Part shown: piece after piece, positions 1-9,048 of the stretch | Numbering within the stretch: position 1 is the stretch's first letter | How the letters are laid out: the number at the start of each line of letters is the position of its first letter | Assembly: GCF_002013375.1 (NCBI RefSeq) | Contig: NZ_MAEW01000003.1 | Coordinates: 310,001-374,000 of the forward strand | DNA length: 64,000 nucleotides | Direction of reading: 5' to 3' | DNA from: Mycobacterium sp. D16Q13 | Lineage (GTDB): Bacteria; Actinomycetota; Actinomycetes; Mycobacteriales; Mycobacteriaceae | Program-made: the position numbers and the translations under genes | Notes under the pieces: model-generated | Told to the model about the DNA's origin: nothing | Seen by the model: the letters and a program-made list of their open reading frames with translations, nothing else | The model's database searches: none

Positions 1-40
1 ACCCACTCCGGGTAACCCGACGTCGCTAGGGTCACTGGGC

Positions 41-880
41 ATGACCCCCAGGATCGACACGTCCGCACTGCGCTATCGCTCCGGCTTGCTGTTCGCCGAT
101 GTCGATACCCGTTCCACACCCGGGTTCGACGGGTCGCGAGAGGACGGCGAAGCCCTGCAGGCCGAACTGTCCGAGCGCCTCGGGGTGCTACAAGAGATGC
201 TGTACGCCAATGGGCGCAGCGGCGACCACCGTTCGGTGCTGCTGGTTCTGCAGGGCATGGACACCTCCGGCAAGGGAGGTATCGTCAAACATGTTGTGGG
301 ACAAGTTGATCCGCAAGGAATTGAACATGCGAGCTTCGGGGTTCCCACAGCGGAAGAACGTAAGCACCACTATCTGTGGCGCATCCGCAACGCACTGCCT
401 TCGGGTGGGCAGCTCGGTGTCTTCGACCGTTCGCACTATGAGGATGTCCTGGTGGTGCGGGTGCACGACCTGGTGCCGCCGGAGGTCTGGGGCGCTCGCT
501 ACGACGAGATCAATGCCTTCGAGAAGGAGCTGACCGAGGCAGGCACGACAATCCTCAAGGTGGCCCTGGTGGTATCGCTCGACGAGCAGAAGGAACGCCT
601 CGCCGAGCGGCTGGACCGTCCGGACAAATACTGGAAGTTCAATCCCAACGACATCGACGAGCGTGCGTTCTGGTCCGCCTACCAGGATGCGTATCAAGCG
701 GTGCTGGAGAAGACGAGCACCGAGTACGCGCCCTGGCACGTCATCCCGTGCGATCGCAAGTGGTACAGCAGACTCGCGGTTACCGCACTTCTCGACGAAA
801 CACTGGACGGCCTAAATCTCTCGTGGCCACCCGCCAATTTTGATATCGAGGAACAGAAACGCCGCCTCACGCAAGCGTGA
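41..880 (+). CDS. ppk2: Polyphosphate kinase 2 family protein
   Basis: This 279-residue cytosolic protein is a PPK2-family phosphotransferase, which moves phosphate between inorganic polyphosphate and nucleotides. The P-loop-like motif GMDTSGKGG lies at residues 72-80, the Walker B-like segment FDRSHYEDV at about 128-136, and an Arg/Lys-rich lid (RLDRPDKYWKFNPND) at about 190-204. These are the three signatures of the family. The length is close to that of one-domain PPK2 enzymes. A TAGGGT hexamer at 27-32 lies 8 nt before the ATG and there is no clear ribosome binding site, so the mRNA may be leaderless (inference). The gene converges on the umaA-like gene, with a hairpin between them. Whether it favours ADP, AMP or GDP cannot be read from the sequence. 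Confidence 0.9.
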   Translation: MTPRIDTSALRYRSGLLFADVDTRSTPGFDGSREDGEALQAELSERLGVLQEMLYANGRSGDHRSVLLVLQGMDTSGKGGIVKHVVGQVDPQGIEHASFGVPTAEERKHHYLWRIRNALPSGGQLGVFDRSHYEDVLVVRVHDLVPPEVWGARYDEINAFEKELTEAGTTILKVALVVSLDEQKERLAERLDRPDKYWKFNPNDIDERAFWSAYQDAYQAVLEKTSTEYAPWHVIPCDRKWYSRLAVTALLDETLDGLNLSWPPANFDIEEQKRRLTQA

Positions 881-889
881 GACGGCGTT
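859..889. terminator. Bidirectional hairpin between ppk2 and umaA
   Basis: An almost perfect stem of about 12 bp (CGCCGCCTCACG against CGTGAGACGGCG, one G-T type mismatch) with a CAAG loop spans the ppk2 stop codon. It lies just beyond the stop of the convergent umaA gene, so it can serve both strands. There is no long T tract. Confidence 0.6.
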
Positions 890-905
890 GACCTGTTAAG
901 TCTCG

Positions 906-1775
<870 letters not shown>

Positions 1776-1849
1776 TTACTGCAGCACCTAATTCCCATCA
1801 CATTTTGGCTACTTTGTACTGGCCCGCAGACTAGCACGGTCAACTGTGC

Positions 1850-2509
1850 CTACCTCTTAGGAACGGCCACCGGCCAGTCCAACTGCACCAACAGCGCTCG
1901 AGCCGCCCCCTCAACCTGATCAGCATCCCCCGTAACCCCCAGAACGCGCAAGGTCGCATCGGCCAATGCCTCCGGAGCTATGGAATCACCGTCGGCGCGG
2001 AGCATGATCACCGACTCGACGAGCCGGAAGGGCAGGCGCTCCACCCCCTCGCGGATCATCTCCGCGCGGCACGCGGCGGCGGCCAGATCCTGATAGTGCG
2101 CGCGGAGCTGGTCGCGCTTGCGCCGGAACACCACGAATCGATCGGCACGCAGATCCGGTAGTAGATAGAGAGCGCCCAGGTTCCACCGGCTCGCCGCCAA
2201 CTGGGCGGCGTCGGCGAGCGCGAGGGCATAGAGACGCACGACTGGGGGCTCCGGGCGATCGGCGATCAGCGCCGCATAATGCAGCGGCTGGTCGATCGTC
2301 ATCGCCAGCAGCGCATCGAGGATGTCGTCCTTGGTCTTGAAGTGGTAGTAGAGCGAGGCCTGCTGCACGCCCACCGACTCGGCGATGCGGCGGGTGGTGG
2401 TTGCCGCGAACCCGTCGGTGGTGAACAACTCGGCCGAGGCATCGAGGATTTCGTCGCGAGTGGTGTTCCCCTCGCGAATGGGACTGATACGCCGCGGTCG
2501 CCCTGACAT
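1850..2509 (-). CDS. TetR-family transcriptional regulator
   Basis: This protein of about 219 residues has a TetR N-terminal helix-turn-helix: TRDEILDASAELFTTDGFAATT, then VGVQQASLYYHFKTKDDIL. The C-terminal ligand domain is not recognisable by eye. The open frame extends upstream to 2554, but the ATG at 2509 (MSGRPRRISP...) places the HTH at the usual distance from the start. It is divergent from the permease/DUF1989/carboxyltransferase operon and is probably its local repressor, perhaps sensing a guanidine- or urea-like compound (inference). It lies on the same strand as umaA, 74 bp upstream of it. Confidence 0.85.
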   Translation of the reverse strand: MSGRPRRISPIREGNTTRDEILDASAELFTTDGFAATTTRRIAESVGVQQASLYYHFKTKDDILDALLAMTIDQPLHYAALIADRPEPPVVRLYALALADAAQLAASRWNLGALYLLPDLRADRFVVFRRKRDQLRAHYQDLAAAACRAEMIREGVERLPFRLVESVIMLRADGDSIAPEALADATLRVLGVTGDADQVEGAARALLVQLDWPVAVPKR

Positions 2510-2696
2510 TGTGCCGACCCTTCCATGTACCCCTCGGCAACGCCCCGATTCCATCGCCTGGTGAGCGTTTCGTCATCGCTCCGACATCTGCGCAACGACA
2601 ATGTTACACCGCGCCCCCGTCCCGAAACGGCGCTGTCACCCATGCGTACCGGCCGGCCGTCAGACTTACTTACCTATCGCATGACAGATATTTCTT

Positions 2697-2712
2697 CCCA
2701 CATAGATGTGGG
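2697..2712. promoter_or_regulatory. Candidate operator upstream of the permease operon
   Basis: A perfect 16-bp palindrome (CCCACAT-AG-ATGTGGG) lies in the TetR/permease divergent interval, 58 bp before the permease start. The tight 2-nt centre fits a protein-binding dyad better than a terminator. Binding by the adjacent TetR protein is inference. Confidence 0.4.
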
Positions 2713-2770
2713 TTTTGCCGACCACCCAGGGCGCAAAACATGTTGCCCGAGGACCGATCAGGGAGTGCCC

Positions 2771-4321
2771 ATGAACGCCCCAACGGCCACCCAATCCGCG
2801 GCCCGGTCCGCGGCGAGCATCGCCGGTTCGGACTCCGATGACCTTGCCGCGTTCGGCTATAAACCGCAGCTGCACCGAAGCCTTGGCAAATTCGCGTCCT
2901 TCGCGGCAGGATTCTCATTCGTCTCGATCCTGACGACGATCTTCCAGCTGTTCGCCTTCGGGTTCAGCTTCGGCGGCCCGGCCTTCTTCTGGACCTGGCC
3001 GATCGTCTTCGCCGGGCAGTACATGGTGGCGCTGAACTTCGCCGAGCTCGCCGCGCGTTATCCGATCTCCGGCGCCATCTATCAATGGTCCCGCCGACTC
3101 GGGGGAGCCGTCGTGGGCTGGTTCGCCGGCTGGTTCATGATCATCGCCCAGATTGTCACCGCGTCCGCGGCCGCGATCGCGCTGCAGGTGGTGCTGCCCA
3201 CGGTCTGGAGCGGATTTCAGCTGGTCGGCACCGACTCGTCGCTGACCAGTGTCAGCGGTGCGTCGAACGCCGTGCTGTTGGGATCGCTGCTGCTGGTCGT
3301 GACCACCGCCATCAACGCCGTCGGCGTCAACTGGATGTCCCGGATCAACTCCATCGGTGTCACCTGCGAAATCGTCGGCGTGATCGCCGTGGTCGGCATG
3401 CTCTTCGCCAGCGCCGAGCGCGGCCCCAGCGTAGTGCTGCACACCGGTGACGCCGGCAGCGGATATCCGTGGGCGTTTCTGGCGGCAGGGCTCATGGCCG
3501 CCTACGTACTCGTCGGATTCGGGTCGGCCAGCGAGCTCGCCGAAGAGACCCGTAATCCGCGCCGGGTAGCCCCGCGCACCATCTTGTCCGCGATCGTGGT
3601 GTCGGCGATCGGCGGGGCACTGATGATCCTGGGTGCGCTGATGGCCGCGCCCAGCCTCACCGACGGTCAGCTCGCCACCGGTGGCCTTCCTTATGTATTG
3701 GACAGCAAGCTGGCCTCCCCGTTCGGCACCCTGCTGCTCATCGACGTCGCGATCGCTGTGTTCGTCTGCACCCTCGCCATCCAGACAGCGGCCTCCCGGC
3801 TGATGTTCTCGATGGCTCGCGACGGCAAGCTGCCGTTCTCCACGGTGCTCTCGCACGTGAACCCGCGCACCGGCACACCGATCGCGCCGGCCGTAGTCGT
3901 CGGGGTCTGCTGTGTCTTGATCCTGGTGGTCAACTTCGGCAACGCCGCACTGTTCACCAGCCTGTGCAGCGTGTGCATCGCCCTGATCTACCTGGCCTAC
4001 CTGATGGTCACCACACCGTTGTTGTTGCGCCGCTTAGGGATCGGCGGCAGCAAGTGGGACGCCAACGCGGGGCAGACAGATGCCGATGGGCGCAAGCTCT
4101 TCTCGCTCGGACGATTCGGCCTCCCGATCAACATCCTCGCCGTCGGCTATGGCGCCTTCATGGTCCTCAACCTGTCCTGGCCCCGGCCGGCGGTCTTCGA
4201 CCCCACGGGAGCGCACCCCTATCTGGTGTGGATAGCCCCCATCTGCATCGCTGCGGTGCTCATCGCCGGGATCTTGGCCTACCCGCGGCGCACCGATTCC
4301 ACCACCAAGGAGATCTCCTGA
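2771..4321 (+). CDS. APC-superfamily permease of the urea/guanidine-related operon
   Basis: This 516-residue membrane protein has about 12 hydrophobic segments and the APC (amino acid-polyamine-organocation) pattern: an N-terminal hydrophilic stretch with FGYKPQLHRSLGKF, then FSFVSILTTIF, and an internal GFGSASELAEETRNPRR that matches the conserved AEE(T) loop of amino acid permeases. The frame is open further upstream (to 2525), but ATG 2771 has an AGGGAG Shine-Dalgarno and gives the natural start. Its stop overlaps the next ATG (TGATG), so it is co-transcribed with the two DUF1989 genes. Permeases of this subgroup often travel with urea carboxylase-associated proteins, so the substrate is probably urea, guanidine or a related nitrogen compound (inference). 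Confidence 0.88.
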   Translation: MNAPTATQSAARSAASIAGSDSDDLAAFGYKPQLHRSLGKFASFAAGFSFVSILTTIFQLFAFGFSFGGPAFFWTWPIVFAGQYMVALNFAELAARYPISGAIYQWSRRLGGAVVGWFAGWFMIIAQIVTASAAAIALQVVLPTVWSGFQLVGTDSSLTSVSGASNAVLLGSLLLVVTTAINAVGVNWMSRINSIGVTCEIVGVIAVVGMLFASAERGPSVVLHTGDAGSGYPWAFLAAGLMAAYVLVGFGSASELAEETRNPRRVAPRTILSAIVVSAIGGALMILGALMAAPSLTDGQLATGGLPYVLDSKLASPFGTLLLIDVAIAVFVCTLAIQTAASRLMFSMARDGKLPFSTVLSHVNPRTGTPIAPAVVVGVCCVLILVVNFGNAALFTSLCSVCIALIYLAYLMVTTPLLLRRLGIGGSKWDANAGQTDADGRKLFSLGRFGLPINILAVGYGAFMVLNLSWPRPAVFDPTGAHPYLVWIAPICIAAVLIAGILAYPRRTDSTTKEIS

Positions 4322-5154
4322 TGACGACCGCGACCACCAAGGGAGCGCGAGATCACGCCCGCTCACAGGCCGGCCAGATCACCGACGCCATGCCAGTGCT
4401 CCCCGCTTCCCACTGGCCCTGGGCCCCCGATGACGTCGATCCACTGACGCTCATCTGGGCCGAGACCATCCCCGGGGGCCGGTACGCCAGCAAGGTGCTG
4501 GGTCGCGGCACCCGGCTGCGACTCACCGACGTCGCCGGCTCCGCGTGCGTGAGCGTGGTGCTGCTGCGCGCCGACGCCCCATGGGAACGACTGAACGTCG
4601 CCGACACCGTCAAGGTTCCGTGGCAGGCCTATCTCGGCGCCGGGCATCCGCTGCTGTCGGATCAGGGCCGGGTGCTGGCCACCATCGTCGCCGACAGTTC
4701 CGGGCATCATGACACCTTCTGCGGAACCAGCACGTTGACCGCTAACACCGCTAAATATGGTGCGGGCGAACTTTATTCAGCGAGCCCGGCCGGACGCGAG
4801 TTATTCACGCTCGCCGCGGCCAAGCATGGCCTGGCACCGCGCGATATCGGCCCGTCGGTGTCCCTCTTCCACGGCATACGCGCCGAGGCGGACGGTACGT
4901 TGCGCAGCGCCGGCACCGCGGGCCCGGGGGCCGCGGTGGATCTGCTGATCCACCTGCCGGTGATCGCCCTGCTGGTGAACACCGCACATCCCCTCGATCC
5001 GTCGGACACCTTTGACACCGGACCCGTCCAGGTGCTGGCCTGGCCCGCGCTCGATGAGCTGGTCGACCTGCCCAACAAGGACCCGGAATATCAACGCGCC
5101 GTGCTCAATACAGAGGACGCCTGGGCCGCCGCACAGAATGGAGACTCCCTGTGA
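4321..5154 (+). CDS. DUF1989 urea carboxylase-associated protein, larger subunit
   Basis: This 277-residue soluble protein belongs to the DUF1989 / urea carboxylase-associated family. Paired members of this family have been described as the two subunits of carboxyguanidine deiminase in guanidine-degrading bacteria. The conserved core is GHHDTFCGTSTLTANTAKYG around residues 128-147, with a conserved His-Asp pair and a Cys. Further conserved stretches are GPSVSLFHGI and the C-terminal PVQVLAW. It overlaps the permease stop by one base and the next gene by 4 bp (GTGA), which indicates tight translational coupling. Whether it deiminates carboxyguanidine or another amidine cannot be decided here, because the partner carboxylase is incomplete. 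Confidence 0.82.
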   Translation: MTTATTKGARDHARSQAGQITDAMPVLPASHWPWAPDDVDPLTLIWAETIPGGRYASKVLGRGTRLRLTDVAGSACVSVVLLRADAPWERLNVADTVKVPWQAYLGAGHPLLSDQGRVLATIVADSSGHHDTFCGTSTLTANTAKYGAGELYSASPAGRELFTLAAAKHGLAPRDIGPSVSLFHGIRAEADGTLRSAGTAGPGAAVDLLIHLPVIALLVNTAHPLDPSDTFDTGPVQVLAWPALDELVDLPNKDPEYQRAVLNTEDAWAAAQNGDSL

Positions 5155-5759
5155 CAAGCACGGTTCTCGACGAGGTAGTACCCGCGCGCGCACCCTGGAG
5201 CGCCGTGGTCGCCGCAGGAGATGTGTTGACCATCATCGACCTGAAGGGTAACCAGGCCGTCGACACCCTGTTGTATTCGGCGGCCGATACCGCCGTCCGC
5301 TACTCGGCGCAGGCAACCATCGCGGCACAGGGAAACCTGTTCCTGCGCAACGGAACCGTACTGCGCGCCGAGGACGGCAGCCCGCTGATGACGATCGTCG
5401 AGGACGAGGTGGGCAGCCACGACACCATCGGCGGCGCCTGTTCCCAGGAATCGAACACCCTGCGCTACGGACACCACACCAAGCACCAACACGCATGTGT
5501 CGAGAACTTCCTGATCGAGGGCGCCAAATGGGGCCTGGGTAAGCGAGACCTGGTGTCTAACATCAACTTCTATATGAATGTCCCGGTAGACGAGGACGGG
5601 ACCCTCGGTATCGTCGACGGCCTTTCCGCACCGGGCAAGAAGATCAGGCTCCGGGCCGAGATCGACACCCTGGTGCTGGTGTCGAACTGCCCGCAGATCA
5701 ACAATCCGTGCAACGGATTCGATCCCACTCCGGTGCGGATGATGGTGGAGAGCGCATGA
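5151..5759 (+). CDS. DUF1989 urea carboxylase-associated protein, smaller subunit
   Basis: This 202-residue paralogue of the preceding gene starts with GTG inside the GTGA overlap. The family core reads GSHDTIGGACSQESNTLRYG followed by HHTKHQHACVENFL, with His/Cys residues likely to bind metal or act in catalysis. It ends with the conserved segment NCPQINNPCNGFDPTPVRMMV. It would form the heteromeric partner of the larger DUF1989 protein. The stop codon overlaps the ATG of the carboxyltransferase gene (ATGA), so all four genes of the operon are coupled. Confidence 0.82.
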   Translation: MTSTVLDEVVPARAPWSAVVAAGDVLTIIDLKGNQAVDTLLYSAADTAVRYSAQATIAAQGNLFLRNGTVLRAEDGSPLMTIVEDEVGSHDTIGGACSQESNTLRYGHHTKHQHACVENFLIEGAKWGLGKRDLVSNINFYMNVPVDEDGTLGIVDGLSAPGKKIRLRAEIDTLVLVSNCPQINNPCNGFDPTPVRMMVESA

Positions 5760-7747
5760 GCACCGTCTCAGTCACGGCGCCCGGCATGCTGACCACGGTG
5801 CAAGACTGGCCGGGACGCACCGGGTACTGGCAGGTGGGCGTGCCTCCATCCGGCCCGATGGACGACCTGTCGTTCCGGCTGGGCAATCGGGCCGTCGGCA
5901 ACCCCGAGGGCGCCCCGGGACTGGAGGCGACACTCGCTGGTCCCACACTGCATTTCACCCAAGCGACCCTCGTCTGCGTGACCGGTGCACCCGCACTGGT
6001 CACCGTCAACGGGCGGCCGGTCCCCCAGTGGCGGGCCGTCACTGTCCCCGCGGATGGCACACTCACCGTGGGTGCCGCCGCAGACACCGGGATGCGGATC
6101 TACGTGCTCATCGCCGGCGGCATCGCGGTTCCCCAATTCCTGGGCAGCGCAGCCACCTTCACCCTCGGCGGGTTTGGCGGCCCGGAGGGACGTGCGTTGG
6201 CCGCCGGAGACACCCTCATGCTGAGTAACTCCGATGGCACCGAACCGCAATGCATTCCCGGCGCGGCACAACCAGCGATCGGTCACCATTGGGAACTCGC
6301 AGTCACCGAGGGACCGCATGGCGCGCCCGAGTTCTTCACCCGCAGTGATATCGACGAACTGTTGTCGACCCACTACGAGGTCCACTTCAATTCCGATCGC
6401 ACCGGAGTGCGCCTCATCGGACCCAAACCGCAGTGGGCACGCACCGACGGGGGCGAGGCGGGGCTACATCCGTCGAATATCCACGACAATGCGTATTCGA
6501 TTGGCGCTCTGGACTTTACCGGCGACACTCCGATCTTGTTGGGCCCCGACGGCCCCAGCCTGGGCGGGTTCGTCTGCCCGGTTACGGTCGTCTCGGCCGA
6601 TCGGTGGAAGTTGGGGCAGCTGCGCGCGGGCGACACTCTGCGGTTCATCCGAATCGAAGCCTCTCGCAGCGCCTCGCTGCGCTCGATCGGTATCGATCGC
6701 CGCGGGCACTGGCCCTCGGTGTTCTCCACCCACGGCGACGGCGACGACGGTGTACTGGCATATCGGCAGGCCCGCGACGACGCGCCCGCTATGACTTACC
6801 GCCGCAGTGGCGACGACAACATTCTGGTTGAATACGGCGACCTCACACTGGATTTGGCGCTGCGTGCGCGCGTCCACGCGTTACACCAACGACTAGAGGA
6901 CACCCATACCTCCGGCATCGTCGATCTGACGCCGGGCATCCGGTCGCTACAGGTGCACTTCGACCCCGACAGGCTGCCCATGGGCAAGGTGCTGGGACTG
7001 CTGGACGATATCGACGAGCATCTTCCCGCTTCCAGCGAGCTCGTGGTGCCCAGCCGCCGGGTGGCCATGCCCCTTTCCTGGGATGATCCCTCTGCCCGCG
7101 AGGCCATGGAACGGTATCGCCTGGGTGTGCGCGCGGATGCCCCGTGGATGCCCTGGAACATCGAATTCATCAGGCGAATCAATGGCTTGGACACTGTTGA
7201 CGAGGTGTACCGCACGGTCTACGACGCCTCGTATCTGGTACTCGGTCTGGGTGACGTATACCTGGGCGCGCCCGTGGCGACCCCGGTCGATCCCCGGCAT
7301 CGGCTCGTCACCACCAAGTACAACCCTGCACGCACCTGGACACCGGAGAACGCGGTCGGCATCGGCGGTGCGTACCTGTGCATCTACGGCATGGAGGGCC
7401 CCGGCGGATACCAATTGGTCGGACGGACCGTACAGGTCTGGAACCACCGGCATCCGGACAACGCCGGCGTTTTCGAACCCGGAACACCCTGGCTGCTGCG
7501 ATTCTTTGACCAGATCAGCTGGTACCCGGTGAGCGCCGCAGAGCTCCTTGAGCTGCGTGATGAGCTTGCCACCGGACGTGGCACCGGCGGCGTCAGGATC
7601 ACTGAGGGTGAGTTCTCCATGGCGGAGTACTCGGCATTCCTTGCCCACCACGCGACGTCAATAGGCGAGTTCCGTAGCCTTCAACGCGCGGCATACGCTG
7701 CCGAGCGCGAAGCGTGGAGTACTGCGGGCGAATTCGCCCGGGTCTAG
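5756..7747 (+). CDS. Carboxyltransferase-only urea/guanidine carboxylase relative (KipA-KipI fusion)
   Basis: This 663-residue protein begins with the KipA/PxpC-like domain (VSVTAPGMLTTVQDWPGRTG, then GVPPSGPMDDLSFRLGN) and continues from about residue 340 with a KipI/PxpB-like domain (DNILVEYGDLTLDL, ending near GYQLVGRTVQVWN). The tail (SWYPVSAAELLELRDEL...AEREAWSTAGE) matches the region that precedes the biotinyl domain in full-length urea carboxylases. Those enzymes also carry an N-terminal biotin carboxylase and a C-terminal biotin carrier domain. Both are missing here, and none is encoded nearby. The ATG at 5756 (ATGA overlap) is preferred over the longer frame from 5708. It may work with carboxylase subunits encoded elsewhere, or act as an ATP-dependent amidohydrolase partner like PxpBC. 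The reaction is not established. Confidence 0.8.
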   Translation: MSTVSVTAPGMLTTVQDWPGRTGYWQVGVPPSGPMDDLSFRLGNRAVGNPEGAPGLEATLAGPTLHFTQATLVCVTGAPALVTVNGRPVPQWRAVTVPADGTLTVGAAADTGMRIYVLIAGGIAVPQFLGSAATFTLGGFGGPEGRALAAGDTLMLSNSDGTEPQCIPGAAQPAIGHHWELAVTEGPHGAPEFFTRSDIDELLSTHYEVHFNSDRTGVRLIGPKPQWARTDGGEAGLHPSNIHDNAYSIGALDFTGDTPILLGPDGPSLGGFVCPVTVVSADRWKLGQLRAGDTLRFIRIEASRSASLRSIGIDRRGHWPSVFSTHGDGDDGVLAYRQARDDAPAMTYRRSGDDNILVEYGDLTLDLALRARVHALHQRLEDTHTSGIVDLTPGIRSLQVHFDPDRLPMGKVLGLLDDIDEHLPASSELVVPSRRVAMPLSWDDPSAREAMERYRLGVRADAPWMPWNIEFIRRINGLDTVDEVYRTVYDASYLVLGLGDVYLGAPVATPVDPRHRLVTTKYNPARTWTPENAVGIGGAYLCIYGMEGPGGYQLVGRTVQVWNHRHPDNAGVFEPGTPWLLRFFDQISWYPVSAAELLELRDELATGRGTGGVRITEGEFSMAEYSAFLAHHATSIGEFRSLQRAAYAAEREAWSTAGEFARV

Positions 7748-7750
7748 CAA

Positions 7751-7795
7751 GTGAGCGCCCCGAACCCCTCGCTCGCGAATGCCGGGGCGTGTCAC
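7751..7795 (+). terminator. Hairpin after the carboxyltransferase gene
   Basis: GTGAGCGCCCCG pairs with CGGGGCGTGTCAC (one bulge) across a loop of about 20 nt, just beyond the stop codon at 7747. The T-rich stretch after it is weak, so this is a probable rather than certain terminator. Confidence 0.45.
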
Positions 7796-7894
7796 TTTGC
7801 TGTCTGAATTAACCACCCCTGGCGATCTTGGTCAAGAGAAATGGGCACACTGACATTTCACGCGGCTATCAGGCGACACTGTCGCCGAACGCGG

Positions 7895-7952
7895 CGAGGG
7901 CACGCCGTGCGCACACAATCGGGCTGAGATGTGTGCGTATGGCGTGCCCTCG
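7895..7952. terminator. Strong long hairpin downstream of fadB2
   Basis: Two 23-nt arms (7895-7917 and 7930-7952) are complementary at 21 positions and enclose a 12-nt loop. The outer 12 bp (CGAGGGCACGCC / GGCGTGCCCTCG) is perfect. It starts 15 nt beyond the fadB2 stop and lies between two convergent genes, so it can terminate both. No T tract follows, as is common in mycobacteria. Confidence 0.65.
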
Positions 7953-7966
7953 CGCGGTGGGGTGGC

Positions 7967-8836
7967 TTACTTGGCCTTGTACTCGTAGAACCCGACACCG
8001 GTCTTCTTGCCGAGGCGCCCAGCCTCGACCATCCGGAGCAACAGCGGCGGGGCCGCGTACAGCGGCTCCTTGTATTCGTCGTACATCGAGTCGGCGATGA
8101 GCTTCAGGGTGTCGAGACCGACGAGGTCCGACAGGCGCAGCGGGCCCATCGGGTGCGATAGTCCGGCCACGACCGCCTTGTCGATGTCTTCGACTGTGGC
8201 AAAACCGGATTCGGCCATCCGGATGGCCGCCAGCAAGTACGGGACCAGCAGGAAGTTGACCACGAAGCCGGAGCGGTCGGCGGCACGCACGACCTGCTTG
8301 CCCAGCACCTCACTCGCGAAGACCTCCGTGCGCGCGGCAGCCTCGGGCGTGGTCACCAGCGTCGAGATCAGCTCGACGAGCGGCAGCACGGGCACCGGGT
8401 TGAAGAAGTGCAGTCCCAGCACGCGCCCCGGGTTTTTGGTCGCGGCAGCGATTTTCATGATCGGGATGCTGGAGGTGTTGGACGCGAGAACCGCGCCGGG
8501 ATCGGTGATCACCTCGTCGAGCTTGGCGAAGATCGAGGCCTTGATGGACTCGTCCTCGATGACGGCCTCGATGACAAGCTGGCGATCGGAGAAGTCGGCC
8601 AGGTCGGTGGTGAACTTCAGGTTGGCGACGGCGGCATCGCGCTCACGCTCGGTGATCTTCCCGGCGGAGACGCCGCGGTCCAGCGACTTGACGATGCGCG
8701 CAGACCCCGCCTTCACCAGCTCCTCGGTGGTCTCGAAGACCAGCACGTCGACACCGGCACGTGCCGATACCTCGGCGATACCCGCGCCCATCTGTCCAGC
8801 GCCGATAACTCCTACGCGCGTGATTCCATCCGTCAT
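7967..8836 (-). CDS. fadB2: 3-hydroxybutyryl-CoA dehydrogenase
   Basis: This 289-residue cytosolic enzyme oxidises (S)-3-hydroxyacyl-CoA to 3-ketoacyl-CoA with NAD(P). The N-terminal Rossmann motif GVIGAGQMGAGIAE is at residues 9-22. The catalytic region shows LASNTSSIPI and GLHFFNPVPVLPLVE (the His and the Asn/Pro of the family), and GFVVNFLLVPYL precedes the C-terminal dimerisation domain, which ends in GRKTGVGFY-like GKKTGVGFYEYK. The length is normal. It lies downstream of aceA, as in M. tuberculosis (icl1-fadB2). Here, however, a 15-bp perfect hairpin lies between the two, so separate expression or attenuation is possible. Confidence 0.93.
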   Translation of the reverse strand: MTDGITRVGVIGAGQMGAGIAEVSARAGVDVLVFETTEELVKAGSARIVKSLDRGVSAGKITERERDAAVANLKFTTDLADFSDRQLVIEAVIEDESIKASIFAKLDEVITDPGAVLASNTSSIPIMKIAAATKNPGRVLGLHFFNPVPVLPLVELISTLVTTPEAAARTEVFASEVLGKQVVRAADRSGFVVNFLLVPYLLAAIRMAESGFATVEDIDKAVVAGLSHPMGPLRLSDLVGLDTLKLIADSMYDEYKEPLYAAPPLLLRMVEAGRLGKKTGVGFYEYKAK

Positions 8837-8892
8837 CTTCGTACTACTCCCTGAACATCGTTGTTAGTTTTGGTCGTATCTGATGGTCTTCG

Positions 8893-8920
8893 CGCAAGCT
8901 GGGGGTACCTCCCGCTTGCG
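8893..8920. repeat. Palindromic intergenic element upstream of fadB2
   Basis: A 28-bp near-perfect palindrome has arms CGCAAGC / GCTTGCG and centre GGTACC, with TGGG against TCCC between them (two imperfect pairs). It sits 57 bp upstream of the fadB2 start. It could be a dispersed REP-like element or an operator; only one copy is visible in this window. Confidence 0.35.
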
Positions 8921-8940
8921 GGGGCCTCATCCATCCAGCA

Positions 8941-8980
8941 CACAGGCCCCGCCCAACGGGATACGTGGGCGGGGCCTGTG
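8941..8980 (-). terminator. Perfect 15-bp hairpin between aceA and fadB2
   Basis: CACAGGCCCCGCCCA pairs perfectly with TGGGCGGGGCCTGTG around a 10-nt loop, about 70 nt beyond the aceA stop. The very GC-rich stem should end or attenuate transcription leaving aceA. Confidence 0.7.
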
Positions 8981-9048
8981 CTGTCAACTCAGTGGGTCAC
9001 ACCGAGAGTCTTGACGTGGGCGCATTGCCCGGCTAGAGCAGGCGCGAC

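Noticed and set aside
2510..2770. Possible guanidine (ykkC) riboswitch before the permease operon
   Set aside because: I looked for conserved ykkC elements because of the DUF1989 genes but found none; a TetR gene and a DNA palindrome explain the interval better.
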